NCBI GenBank assembly: GCA_036346225.1
Contig: JARFIW010000170.1
Coordinates: 7,936,501-8,000,500, forward strand
Length of the DNA: 64,000 nucleotides
Reading direction: 5' to 3'
Origin: Platerodrilus igneus
Lineage: Eukaryota; Arthropoda; Insecta; Coleoptera; Lycidae
The first letter of the stretch is position 1. Each line of letters opens with the position of its first letter. The translations under genes were made by a program, and so were the position numbers. Under the pieces are notes generated by a model. That model had not been told where the DNA came from. It was given only the letters and a program-made list of their open reading frames with translations, and searched no databases. Of the stretch, positions 11,175 through 22,231 are shown in pieces.

Positions 11175-12125
11175 ATCCGCTGTGTGGGACTCTTCCTTGC
11201 CGGAGCAAGGACTTGCCCACTAAAACTCCACTTTGATGTCAGACTCGAAATCCCCTGTCATAGACTTTATAGGGATCCCTTGACTAGCTTATCTGGACTA
11301 GGTCCGTCACCGCCGTCGCGAATTGGAAAAAAACATGGCGTTACTCGCGGTTTATTCCTTTCGGACGTCTGATGGAATCGCAGCAAAGATCATTGCCGAA
11401 GCATCGCCCTGGAGTGTCTATGTCGTTGCCATAGGAAATTTTCATAGACTCCCAGAGCTTGTATGAGCTGGTTTTCGTGATCTTCTAGAAATTCGTAAAA
11501 CCTCTCTGCGTTCGACTGGAGCCATTCGTTGACGGTCTGCAGGTTTTGCTTCTTTCTGAAGCTGAGCGTTTCGAATGAACCAGGGAGTTCCGAAGACTTC
11601 CCTTAAGGCCTTGTTCTAGATCACCTAGAGCTTACGCATGTGCGTTTCCGCTGCCTTGCCCCACACCGCTGATGCGTATGCAAACGTCGGTCTGGTTATC
11701 GCCTTGTAAAGCCTAAGCTTGTTTGAAGAGTTGAGCCTACTTCGGCAATTGGGCAAGGGGTACAGCAGAGCCATAACTCCCTTGGCCTTGTTTGCCGCAT
11801 ACTCGATGTCAGTTTTCCAAGTGAGCTTCGAATCAAGGATCATCCCTAGATACTTGACATCTGAACGCCAAGGTATCGGTTCGTCAAATGCTCTGACACC
11901 GTCTCCAGGTCGGTGACATCGCTTTAAGAAGAAAAGTGCCGTGCTCTTTTCTGGATTGAGCTCGACTCGCCAGAGTCTTAGCCACTCCTTGAGAGCGTCC
12001 ATCGCCGTTTGTAGTCTCTGCATGATGAGGTGTGGAGCACGGAACCTGTTGTTTGTCCTTGTTGAACTCCTTGTTGTGAATACGCGTGTCTGCATGCACC
12101 CAGATTCTTAGAACTGCCACTGCGT
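11175..12125 (-). pseudogene. Jockey-clade LINE, 3' end of reverse transcriptase ORF plus 3' UTR
   Basis: The minus frame 12,095-11,625 reads as the thumb and C-terminal part of a Jockey-type RT: LKEWLRLWRVELNPEKSTALFF, SDVKYLGMILDSKLTWKTDI, LRLYKAITRPTFAYASAVWG and ETHMRKL. Beyond a stop at 11,625 the homology continues in shifted frames (FGTPWFIRNAQL, LQTVNEWLQSNAERFYEFLE, ENFLWQRHRHSRAMLRQ) to a TGA at 11,390-11,392. The remaining ~215 bases behave as 3' UTR. The copy starts about where the YxDD active-site box should be, so it is 5'-truncated, as is usual for LINEs. No target-site duplication was recognised. It is inactive. Confidence 0.88.
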
Positions 12126-13354
12126 GCTGATGACCAGTATCCTTGAATTGTTTTCAGCTAGTTTTTCTTATGGATTTTGTATGGTACTACAGCTTGATTA
12201 AACGCCCAGTTTAACACTTAATCATTTACTTTGTTGAATTTAGTTCAACCCTAGTCTAATACCTGATTCAGTACTTGGTCTAATACCTGGTACCCTAAGT
12301 TAATAAAATATTAAAGTTTATATTCAATTAGAATTCTGGACTTACGTTTTTTAAATGTCAACGGCGCATTTCTGTTATATAATTGCACATATACTAGTAT
12401 TTGAGATTTTTTAATCACCAACTTTCACTTACCTATATTATTATTTAATTTGGTATTCTAACTTCGCGTGTTATCTTGGTTCAAAGAATTATACAACGTG
12501 CCTTGGTCGTAGAACGACTGACTCTTTATTAGCTCGTGCGGTATTTAAAGACTCGCCTATCACCTGTTACAATTGGTTGTGTTGTTGATTGAGGCGTTCC
12601 ACTTGTCTTACCGGGCAAGCCTTCGAATTTCCATGGAATTAATATCCTAATTCCTCGTCGCAATGCCTTAGCACATCACGTAGCATCAAAATTTTTCATT
12701 GTTGATCATGATACATTGCACCTTTTCAAGTCACGTTCTCTTATTTCTATAGGAATTTATTCAAATTTCCCGTTTAATTCTGCACGTAGTCAAGTGTATG
12801 GTTCCTTATTTTTGTTGTGCTGGATTTTATTCAAATTTTGTCAAGCTTTCAATTAAGAGATCACGTAGTCAAATTTATAATAAGATTCTCTAACAGATAG
12901 CGTAAATTTTTATTGACTTTTACGTTCTATAATTTGCTTGTTTTGCAAGACCCGTTTGTTATGGGTACGCATGATTTTTAATGCGTCGAGTTTAAAAAAG
13001 TCGTTTCGTGTTTGTTTGACTTTCCATGTTCCTGATGCATGTTTATTTAAAGTTTATGAACGCATTGCTATAAAAATAAATTGGATTGCGTACAAAGTTA
13101 TTTATTTTACTAAATGTAATTGAATTCTTGAAGAATGTGCTTTCTTTCATTGATTAAAGTTGGTTGTGAATATTATGCAGTGTGTTTGATATTTGCTTTT
13201 TGTGTCATTGGCGAATTGCGTACTCTATAATAATATATTATTAAATTAATTATATTATTAAATAAGCTCGCGTGAATCACCTTCTAGATATTTTTAAGAA
13301 ATAGTTCTATTAACATGTAATACCATAGGAGGAATGTTAAATATAATTTCCCGC
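12126..13354. other. AT-rich gene-free stretch
   Basis: No protein motifs or RNA genes are seen. The block around 12,245-12,300 repeats a ctaatacctg phrase, and the rest looks unstructured. Confidence 0.4.
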
Positions 13355-13370
13355 TGTTTATAATGGACCA

Positions 13371-13668
13371 GGCGGCTCCGTAGCGTAGTGGTATGTGTGT
13401 GACTACTACGCCATAGGTCCCGGGTTCGAATCCCGACACGGTCCGCTTGAAAAATGTTAGGCGAGCATTTTTCGCAAAAATACACCCTCGTTCGGATGAG
13501 AGGTAAAATGGAGGTCCCGTGTGTGAGTGTTGTCACGCACGTTAAAGATCCCTACCTTGCTTGTAACAGCAAGGATTCGGCAAAATTCAAAATTTTCCAG
13601 GTAAAAAAAAAACTCGCTTCCTGGCCAATGTAGTACCTTCGGGTGGAGCATTGGAAAATCACATGTAA
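13371..13668 (+). repeat. tRNA-derived SINE, unit A of a head-to-tail trimer
   Basis: The full-length 298-base copy starts with a tRNA-like head: A box TAGCGTAGTGGT near 13,381 and B box GGTTCGAATCC near 13,423. The head is followed by the family body (TTCGGATGAGA, GGAGGTCCCGTGTG, GCACGTTAAAGATCCCT) and the tail GGTGGAGCATTGGAAAATC. The head is a Pol III promoter derived from a tRNA and is not a working tRNA gene. The 15-base repeat tgtttataatggacc flanks it (13,355-13,369 and 13,669-13,683). Confidence 0.93.
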
Positions 13669-13683
13669 TGTTTATAATGGACC

Positions 13684-13985
13684 GGCGTCGCCGTGGATCA
13701 ATGTAGTAAGCGTAAGACTACGGATCCCAAGGTCCTGAGTTCGAATCCCGACACGGTCGACTGCTTGAAAAATGGCAGGTGAGCATTTTTCACAGAAATT
13801 ACGCCCTCGTTCGGATGAGAGGTTAAATGGAGATCCCGTGTGTGAGTGTTGTCACGCACGTTAATGATCCATACCTTGCCTGGAACGGCAAGGGTTCGGC
13901 AAAATTCTAAATTTCCAGGCAACAAAAAACTCGCCTCCTGGCCAATGTAGTACCTTCGGGTGGAGCATTGGAAATGTAAACGCAA
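13684..13985 (+). repeat. tRNA-derived SINE, unit B of the trimer
   Basis: This second full-length unit has a more mutated A box (CCGTGGATCAATGTAG) and a conserved B box region (GAGTTCGAATCCC). The same 15-base repeat lies on both sides (13,669-13,683 and 13,986-14,000). It shares with unit C the TGGCAGGTGAGC variant instead of unit A's TTAGGCGAGC, so units B and C are closer to each other than to A. Confidence 0.92.
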
Positions 13986-14000
13986 TGTTTATAATGGACC

Positions 14001-14252
14001 CCAAATTCCCGGGTTTGAATCCCCACACGGCCGACTGCTTGAAAAATGGCAGGTGAGCATTTTTTACAAAAATTACGCCCTCGTTCGGATACGAGGTTAA
14101 ATGCAGGTCCCGTGTGTGAGTGTTGTCACGCACGTTAAAGATCCCTACCTTGCCTGGAACGGCAAGCAAAATTCTAAATTTCCAGGCAACAAAAAACTCG
14201 CCTCTTGGCGAATTTAGTACCTTCGGGTGGAGCATTGTAAATGTAAATGCAC
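14001..14252 (+). repeat. tRNA-derived SINE, unit C of the trimer, truncated at the B box
   Basis: This unit lacks the A-box half of the head and starts at CCCGGGTTTGAATCC. The body follows, with an internal loss near 14,165 of the aagggttcgg stretch. A diverged form of the 15-base repeat (tgtttgtaatgac, 14,253-14,265) closes the array. Confidence 0.92.
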
Positions 14253-14265
14253 TGTTTGTAATGAC

Positions 14266-16780
14266 TATATGTCGCATTCTCAACCCATCAGGACGGTAAA
14301 CGGCAAAGAATGAGGTATTACTAGTTATTCAATGCTTGTTATTAGAGGCATTCCTACCTTGACTACCTTATCTTTAGCTATTTGAGCAGGAGTAGTGCAT
14401 TATAGATTATGCAGTGGAGTGTTTATCTGTCGTTTCCACATTTCTAGCTTTTTCCGTTATTATCCTATTATCCTGCGTATGTTTTAAGAACACTGAGTGA
14501 ACTCAACTGCATAATATGGACTGAGTAGTGGCATTGAGCTAAAAAGACTTATCTGTCGGCTTCCTTTGAGTAACGTTATTTAAGTCCTTACATTCAGTCG
14601 ACTGGAGGAAAGATTAGGTTTTTTTCTTAACTGATTACAGTCGCAAATTCAAATGTTTAAGTTTATGTCTGTACAAGTGCCACTTTAACTACAACTTAAA
14701 ACAATCAAGTCTTTCAGCACACCTGACTTTCAAATTATCTCTACTGTACAATTTAGTCAAACCTATTTTTTTACATCTTAATTAAAAACCGCAAATTTTC
14801 TACTTTCTTCACTTATAGGAATGCTCTTTTTTTCTGAAAGAATACTAAAACAGCGCGTCTTTAATGCGTTACCCATATGCTTATATTTTAAATTACTAAG
14901 GTTGGTACGGGTAAAGTAAGCTGTACTTCATAAATTTTAATTTGGCCTGAAGGGGTGAAGCCTTCGTAACAATTTTAAGGGTGTACTGGCTAACTACAGT
15001 GATGCGAGAGTGGGTTCCACTGTCAAAATTTAACACGTTACGGTAATCACTTGCCTCGATAGGCTTTTTGTTGTTCTAGTTACGGGAGCAAAACCGTCTG
15101 GTCTCAGCAATTCCTTTCACTATTTTCCCTACACGAAAAACAGTTAGTGCAAATGTGTTCTCTTTGCTTTTGGTTTCCTAAATTTATCGTATTATACTTT
15201 ACTTCCTTCTGAAATATACTTAAATATACTCATTAAATTTTGGTCAAATTAATGAAAATTGCAAAATAGACAGTCGTTCCAAATATGAATTCAGCATTAT
15301 AGTGATTGGAGATCTTTTCACAAATGTGTCTATTTTTATCTAGTTCATAAGTAAATCTAAATAAAAATTTAAGCTACACTGAACCTCTATTAACATTATA
15401 TAAGTACCATAATCATACAAATACTTTCCTTAAAAAACCCTAATTTCTAACATCAGACTGGCCAGGTACTACTAAAATACAAGAAAATCTTAAAAGAAAC
15501 TTTAAATTAATTACTAATACTTACAAATACATTGTTCTAGTTTAATATTGATATAGATGAAATTTTTGAATCCCATTTATAAAAATTTCATAATTGACAA
15601 ATCAAAGAAAACATAGTCTAAAATATATTTTAATATTAATTGACACTTATTTCTTAATTTTTTGAAATATTCAAACTTTATTTCCTGATAACGTTATATT
15701 TAAATTTAAAACTAAACGGATTCGGTTGCATCTTATGGTCTAACAAAATAATCACCTGTACGTTTGGTTAATTTTCAACTACACTGATACCAAACATTTA
15801 CAACTAATATTTAAACTTCACATGTATATAGCTATAAATTATAATTAAAAAAAGCTCAGATTCTACTCAATCAGGGTTTAGTTGTAGAAATTTAAGGATG
15901 TACCGCAACACCAATCTTTATTTCCCATTTTTTTCAGCTAACAGCCGCTCTCTTAACACAAACTAAAACTATTTTCTTGAGCTAACCTGCATGTACAAAA
16001 GTTCTTTATTGCCTGTGTCTACATGAGTTTGCAAATCCCTGCGTACGGACTAACATTCTTTGCAAATTAAGTTAATTAAAAGCTTACGCACCAAATTCGG
16101 GAGGTTTATGTGTACATTTTGAAGCTGTGCCCGTTTCAACTTAACTTGTAAAATTACTTCAACTTAACTTTACGTTTTTCGGGCTTAGTCATTATATAGC
16201 ATTTCTGCTTTTTTGAAGTGCATGCTAACCGCAATCAAAATTCCGGTCCCATAATGTAACGTGTTTAATTTGTAGGGTTGTTGTACCTTCAATTACGTAA
16301 TTCGGACCCTCACACGAAAGTTTGAAAAAATACATTCCCAAAATCCTATTTGGGGAACGCATAGAAACGAAAGTCTGGACCAAAACAGACCATTACATTA
16401 TTGAAACCAGAGACGGTTTCTACCCACGTATAAATGTCTGCAACAACGTTAGTTTCTTGCATAGCGATTCCCATTGATACGCAGAGCTGCTACAGAAATG
16501 CATATAATCACATATTAAAATTTCAGCGTTCCTCATACAACTCTCGCCTAGCCCAATATAAATCCGCAAGTGAAATTAAGCGTTTGCGAGTCTTAGTTGA
16601 GTCTTAGTTCCTCGTCGTTTTTAATAAATTATTCATTGCTAACATTGGATTAAGGTAATATCTACTTGTTCTCGATCCAGGCCTTTTAGTAAATAAGGTA
16701 TTGGAAGCCCTAACTCTCTAGAGCATTACAAAAGTGTACCATATTTTAAATTGTTCTAATTATTATTTTCTTAATATAAA
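14266..16780. other. Gene-free stretch
   Basis: The sequence is AT-rich, with no coding or RNA motif and no obvious tandem array. A stretch near 14,790 (ttaattaaaaaccgc) faintly recalls the repeats at 1,825 and 9,668, but is too short to call. Confidence 0.4.
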
Positions 16781-17035
16781 GTGCATTGCTATAATTGCAA
16801 AAGGATGGGATATTATTGGATTAGTTACCACTTTCATAATGGTATAATGTATTGCGATGGCTCTATAAGGATAGGACACGGGTTAAAGGTTGGGAATTAT
16901 AGGATTAATAAGGAGGGTTTGCTTGTTACGCAAGATATATTACTAAGAGTTTACTTTGCACTGTCTAGAGTAAACAAAGTTGAATGGTTTATTATACCTC
17001 ATCGTAAGTGGAATCAGAACTGTGCAACTAGATAG
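16781..17035 (+). pseudogene. Possible retroelement gag zinc-knuckle relic
   Basis: An 84-codon frame begins with CYNCKRMGYYWISY. That has the spacing of a CCHC zinc knuckle (C-x2-C-x4-H-x4-C) with the His and the last Cys both replaced by Tyr, single-base changes in each case. The rest (GHGLKVGNYRINKEGLLV and onwards) is not recognised. It could be the remains of a retrotransposon gag, or chance. No neighbouring pol sequence supports it. Confidence 0.3.
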
Positions 17036-19749
17036 CTTAAAACAATATTTGAGCCCATTAGGCTCACCTGTAAACTTTTTTTTGTAAGATTGCATTCAAG
17101 ATTAAAATATCTAATAAATGAATAAAGTAAAAATTTAGAAAACACCGATTGTAGTAAAAAATATTTTTGAAACTCGAGGTTTAATCTTCTCTGAAAAACT
17201 ACATTAAAAAACATCTGCCTGAAATGGAACAGCGCGATTAAAGAAAACGCTATACCTGTGTCGATATTTTAGATACACAACAGACTTTATTAATGTTAAA
17301 TTGATGAATATACTCTTTCGGTCTTTACTACTGCGCCACTTTCACTCCAACTTTGGGGCAACATTCAGCATAAAAACTTTTAGTGGTATAAAAACCGAAT
17401 CAGATGCCATTTTTAAGTCTTTGCAGTTCTCCTTAGAACAGTTGTCTAATTTAAAAATTTGGCCCGAAAGGCTTGAAAATGATAGGTTTAGAGATTACAA
17501 ATGACCAATTGGTTGCTTACCATAAGGTAAGCTTTTAAGGTTCGTAACGACAAGCACAACGACAACGATCTTTTCTGCAATAGAGTGTTGTTTTCCTTAT
17601 GCTCCCAAAGACAACTTTGTCATAAGCCAGATTCAACATTAACATTATTAGGTATTTATATTGTAACGCCGCATTGCTCTATTTTTGATCAGAATAATAT
17701 ATTAGAAAGTAGCTAAGCTCCTGTACAAAAAAGATGATTGACAGATCCTTATAGCGCAACATCTTCAGATGGACCTGATTGTCACGTTACAAAAATTTTC
17801 ATTTAAGAGTTTTACTAACATTACAATAGGAAACCTCTAGAATGCTATTTTAAAAATAATATAGAACGATTGGGTACGGTATAAATTGTCGTTAAGGGGC
17901 TTTGCAGGTTTAGTTCTGATAGAAACTTTGATTGTAATATTACGGTCTTATTCAAGCTATAAAGTCGTAATATTAATTAGTGCTACATACTGTTAATATA
18001 AATTGTCTGCTGTGATACAAGTTTATTGAAGTTTTTGATATAAATTAATAATTAGTGCTTAATTGTATTGCTTTGATAGTAATCTAGTAGTTAAAATTTG
18101 TACTTTTAGCGAATAGCGTGAAATATATTGTAACAAAGTTTTTGTTACGTTAAATATCTGTAAAGAAAAATATTACTAGCTGTTGTTGTTTTACGAGATT
18201 GTCCTTTAGCGTGAAATCGTTGAATAATTTAATGTACTATAAGTAAGAACACCCCTTTCCGTTTACATTATTTTTCACCTATAAAGAGTATTTAATGGGG
18301 ACTCCTATACTTTCGATATCGTGGATACCTTGAACGTAACTTGAGTTACATAAACTACAGGCGTTTTGACGCCCACTAGAGCGATTGTTGAACACAACGC
18401 CTGCGCGAAAAGTGACGCGATAGCTAAGGTTTAATGGGAAAGCTGCCCAGTCAACCTAGAGCAATAACTACGACACGTGGCGAGGGAATCCATTAGTGGT
18501 AAGCATCATGTAATTAATCAGCCTTGTTTAAAATTAATACTTGGTTCAATTTCTCTAGCACGTTTAAGTAACACGCTTAGCTATGGAATTAAAATTTGGT
18601 CGTGTATGGTGAAATTGTTTGATTTGGGGCTGGTCGAAGGATTGTAACTAATACAAGCATGTTTTGTATCTTTCTGTATTTCAAGAGGATGGAATGCTAT
18701 GTGTCTTAGTCCATCTATTACGTTCGCCAGCATCGCCGTTGTACAATTAAAACAAAAACAACCAGGTACTTATGAAACTATTTATTGAAGATTAATTTTG
18801 TGTACGAGTTACGGTTAAAATTTTGATTTAACATTTACTAAATCACAAGAAACTTTTGCTAAAGAACGTAAATTTCAAGTTTATTTGCAAGATGTAATTA
18901 TGCTCAAATCTCATGTAAAAATTAGTTTGAAAATTATTCCTTAGATATTTGACAAGTCATATACCATTCGTATAGAACTAAACTTTTTTATAAGAGAAAT
19001 TTTTGAACCTTAAGATAATTTAAAAGTTGTTATTCAGAGCACGAATATGATGCACATGTTAATTGTTAAAAATATGTATGAAATTCACCTTTGATTGAAA
19101 GATGTTTCTTGCAATATGTTGTGATTAGTAGAATACCTAAGCTGCTTTTAACATATGTTGAACTGACTTTTATTAATTTCATGCTTAAGCCATATGAACT
19201 GTTTATGTAACAAGTTCTTTAGATAAAACTCTTGTAAGCCAGAACAGATCTGTTTTATGGATGTTTAAGGACCTACACTGTATTAAATAATTTACAAATG
19301 CTAAGACCTCTCTAAGTAGAGAAGCAAATTCAGAGATTTATTTTGAAACTTACCTTATGTTGATTATTTTGATTATAGAGAGACACATTAAGAAACTTTT
19401 GAAACTTATTATATATTGATTATTAATTTTTTTTATAAATAATTTTTGCAACAAAAGAGAATTACACTTAAATTAAATTTTGAATTAATACCTTCGTCTT
19501 TTTATTTCACTAATTGAAATTAGCATTGTCTAAATTAGATCAGCAAAATTTTGAGTGTAGAAAAAGTTGATACAGTACCAGGTAATAGCAACGGAATAAG
19601 TAATGTCCAGTAGAGTTTTTTTTATAGGTAATGTGTTATTGAGATTTTGAATCCAGGCCAATCGATCTATAAAGATCGAAATATTTTGATATTGTAAGGC
19701 ACAAACTGTGTCTTATATATTATTTTTTTTGTGTGACATTTTCTTGCAG
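17036..19749. other. AT-rich gene-free stretch
   Basis: No protein homology is seen. A less AT-rich block at about 18,240-18,500 (for example gacgcccactagagcg and cacgacacgtggcg-like words) could be part of an unidentified LTR or exon, but I cannot support either. Confidence 0.35.
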
Positions 19750-19796
19750 GTCCGACATCGTAGAAGCTGGAGCAGAGGTCCAAGAGGTTTCCAGAG
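19750..19796 (+). other. Candidate internal exon (47 nt), unproven
   Basis: A T-rich tract (ttttttttgtgtgacatttt, 19,720s-19,742) leads into TTGCAG at 19,744-19,749. The next 47 bases are purine-rich and less AT-rich than the surroundings, and end CCAGAG followed by GTATTG. One frame is open (…SWSRGPRGFQ…). The signals match insect splice sites, but there is no second exon to connect to. Confidence 0.2.
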
Positions 19797-20412
19797 GTAT
19801 TGCTTATTGTAAATTGTATGTTTTTTTTGGTAATCATTATATCCTATAGGTTTCTGCGTCTTCCTGTAGGATACTTTAGTTTTGTTTATTGTCTATATAG
19901 ATGCAGTGGCGTCCATTTACGTTTTTTTGTTCTCGTTTGTAGTTGAGCCCACCCTATATCCACGTCCAAACTCATTGCTCACCCTTGGGGTAATTCCCAG
20001 ACTAAGCCGCGAATATAGTGAAGCTCGTGGGTCCACCGAGGTTTTGTTCACTAATTGACTCACCCCATAATTAAATTAAATAAAGAAAAAATTATAAGTT
20101 CATTAAAGTTTCACTAGCGCCCATGCGTGAGGCTAGCCTTGTAACCAATTAGAGAGAAAAAAAAATACTTCAATATTATGGTAAGAGCTTTAAGGATTTT
20201 TACTGTCGCTAAAAGCTGTTAAAAAGGTTTGCATAATCGGTTGATAATAAAGAACTGTTGTTGCTCTGTAAAGAGTATTTGTTGCACTGATGCAAAGTGC
20301 AGGATTGTGGCAAATTTGGACATATACACTCCAAATGTAAACAGTGCAAGAAGGAAGCAATCGGAAAACCAAAGCAGGCCGGCAGGAAGGGTGAAAGACG
20401 ACCTGCACGGAT
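19797..20412. other. Gene-free stretch beside BEL relic C
   Basis: No clear gene is seen. The right part (20,190-20,412) may be the decayed continuation of the minus-strand BEL element. A plus-strand Cys/His cluster there is discussed among the rejected items. Confidence 0.3.
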
Positions 20413-21657
20413 TCACACTACTGACTTGTAAAACATAGCAGTGTTGTAATGTTTCTGTTGTCTTAATTCCTCAAGCTGTGGACAAGTTTTTCGCACCCAA
20501 CTACTGCGCAATATGTGCCAAAATGCAGAATCGTTAGCAGCTACCGTCATAGCACTGACATATTTAGAAATCTCCCCAACACTAAACACGGCCTCTATTG
20601 TTTGCAACAAAATTCCACGTTTGCAAAATGAATTCATTGCATTAGTTTGCCGAATATCGCAATTACATTTGCTTGAAGTAGAATTACCTTCTAAAGGTAA
20701 CTCATCTTCATTCTTACTAAATTTTAGACACATTACTAATTAGTGGCATTTACTACTATTTTTTACAATTCACCATAACTCTACGAAACCTAGCTACGTG
20801 ACTAGAACCCAAACAGTAAAAACACAACTTTGCTTTTGGTACAGCATTACGTCGATCATCTGAGTATATACTTCTAACTTTACAACAGTTGACTATTTTG
20901 TTCCCTCCACTATTACAAAGTGCACTCACCACTGTTTTTCGTCTTTCCGATTGATTGGATAAACCTTAAACAATTGGAGTTTCCTCTAACGGTTAATTTT
21001 TCTGCTATAACTTGTTCTTCTTAGCGGTATTAATATTTGTAGACGCTTATCCGGTTGATACTACCTTTTGTTCGTTGGTAACTTCTTCATTAATAAAATC
21101 TAATTGCTTGAACACACTTTTATCATGAGCTTAAGCCAGTCGCTGCAATATTCTTAATGTGTCCACTGGTAAACATGATTCAGCTAAAGATATCTTTAGA
21201 ATATCGCAGTAGTTAACTGTCAATATGCGTAATTCTTGTGCATGCTCCTTACGGAGCACCTCGTTATATAAAGAGCCAACCGATAACTTATCTAGTGCTG
21301 CAATTCTACCAACAATTAATGCTATAAATTTACGAACATAGAGTTCAAAAAGGAACTCCTTTTCCAAAATCTCGCTTTTAATGCTTCGATTATCTTTGGA
21401 TGGTTCGCGCTCGAATACCGATGGTCGCTTACTATTTTCCTAGCTTTTGATACTGGTACACTACTTTGATCTAAGTATTTAAAGTAATCAACTGCATGTA
21501 ATTTTTGATCCAAGTAAATCTTTTCTAATTGGGCCCACAAGTGTATCCAATTATTTAATTCGCTTCCAAACTTTCCTAACTCGATTTTTGGACATTTGTA
21601 ACGGCTTCTATGTTCAGGTGAATCCGCTGACGGTGACATACTAATACGGTTCTCCAA
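20413..21657 (-). pseudogene. BEL/Pao relic C: gag (DUF1759), zinc knuckle, protease-like tail
   Basis: The minus frame 21,657-21,322 starts with M and contains KCPKIELGKFGSELNNWIHL, WAQLEKIYLDQKLHAVDYF and HPKIIEALKARF. The overlapping frame 21,367-21,131 continues with ELYVRKFIALIVG, LSVGSLYNEVL and LPVDTLRILQRL. Together they are a typical BEL/Pao DUF1759 gag core broken by one frameshift. Further along, a shifted frame has CFYCLGSSHVARF, a zinc knuckle with its last Cys lost. The frame 20,733-20,413 (RGILLQTIEAVFSVGEISKY…) occupies the protease position, but its catalytic Asp-Ser/Thr-Gly is not visible. RT and integrase are absent. The gag sequence differs from relic B, so this is a different BEL lineage. 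Confidence 0.78.
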
Positions 21658-21669
21658 TTTTTTTATACA

Positions 21670-21914
21670 TTACATGTGATTTTTCAATGCTCCACCCGAA
21701 GGTACTACATTGGCCAGGAAGCGAGTTTTTTTTACCTGTAAAATTTTGAATTTTGCCGAATCCTTGCTGTTCCAAGCAAGGTAGGGATCTTTAACGTGCG
21801 TGACAACACTCACACACGGGACCTCCATTTTACCTCTCATCCGAACGAGGGTGTATTTTTGCGAAAAATGCCCGCCTAACATTTTTCAAGCGGACCGTGT
21901 CGGGATGCGAACCC
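21670..21914 (-). repeat. tRNA-derived SINE, downstream unit of a dimer, truncated at the B box
   Basis: The body and tail of the SINE family are complete, but the head is cut at GGGTTCGCATCCCG, so the A box is missing. A copy of the direct repeat aatttttttatacat (21,656-21,669) lies at its 3' side and another (21,915-21,929) at its 5' side. Confidence 0.93.
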
Positions 21915-21929
21915 AATTTTTTTTATACA

Positions 21930-22231
21930 CACTACATTTGATTTTTTTCCAATGCTCCACCCGAAGGTACTACATTGGCCAGAAAGCGAGTTTTTTTTAC
22001 CTAGAAAATTTTGAATTTTGCCGAACCCTTGCTGTTCCAAGCAAGGTAGGGATCTTTAACGTGCGTGACAACACTCACACACGGGACCTCCATTTTACCT
22101 CTCATCCGAACGAGGGTGTATTTTTGTGAAAAATGCTCGCCTAACATTTTTCAAGCGGACCGTGTCGGGATTCGAACCCGGGACCTTGGGCGTAGTAGTC
22201 ACACACATACCACTACGCCACGGAGCCACCT
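21930..22231 (-). repeat. tRNA-derived SINE, upstream full-length unit of a dimer
   Basis: This full-length unit has A box TGGCGTAGTGG at about 22,208-22,218 and B box GGTTCGAATCCC near 22,170. The flanking repeat aatttttttataca occurs at 21,915-21,929 and 22,232-22,245. The dimer lies immediately upstream of the BEL relic C gag start. Confidence 0.94.

Noticed and set aside
13371..13450. Apparent tRNA genes at SINE heads (also at 22,160-22,231 and 26,811-26,885)
   Set aside because: A and B boxes are present, but the sequence continues into a repeated SINE body, and the acceptor and anticodon stems do not pair properly. These are SINE promoters.
20280..20435. Plus-strand Cys/His cluster (CGKFGHIHSKC) resembling a zinc knuckle
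   Set aside because: The first two cysteines are spaced x4 and not x2, a stop lies just upstream, and the segment is antisense to the BEL relic C region. It is too weak to call, though a frameshifted knuckle cannot be excluded.
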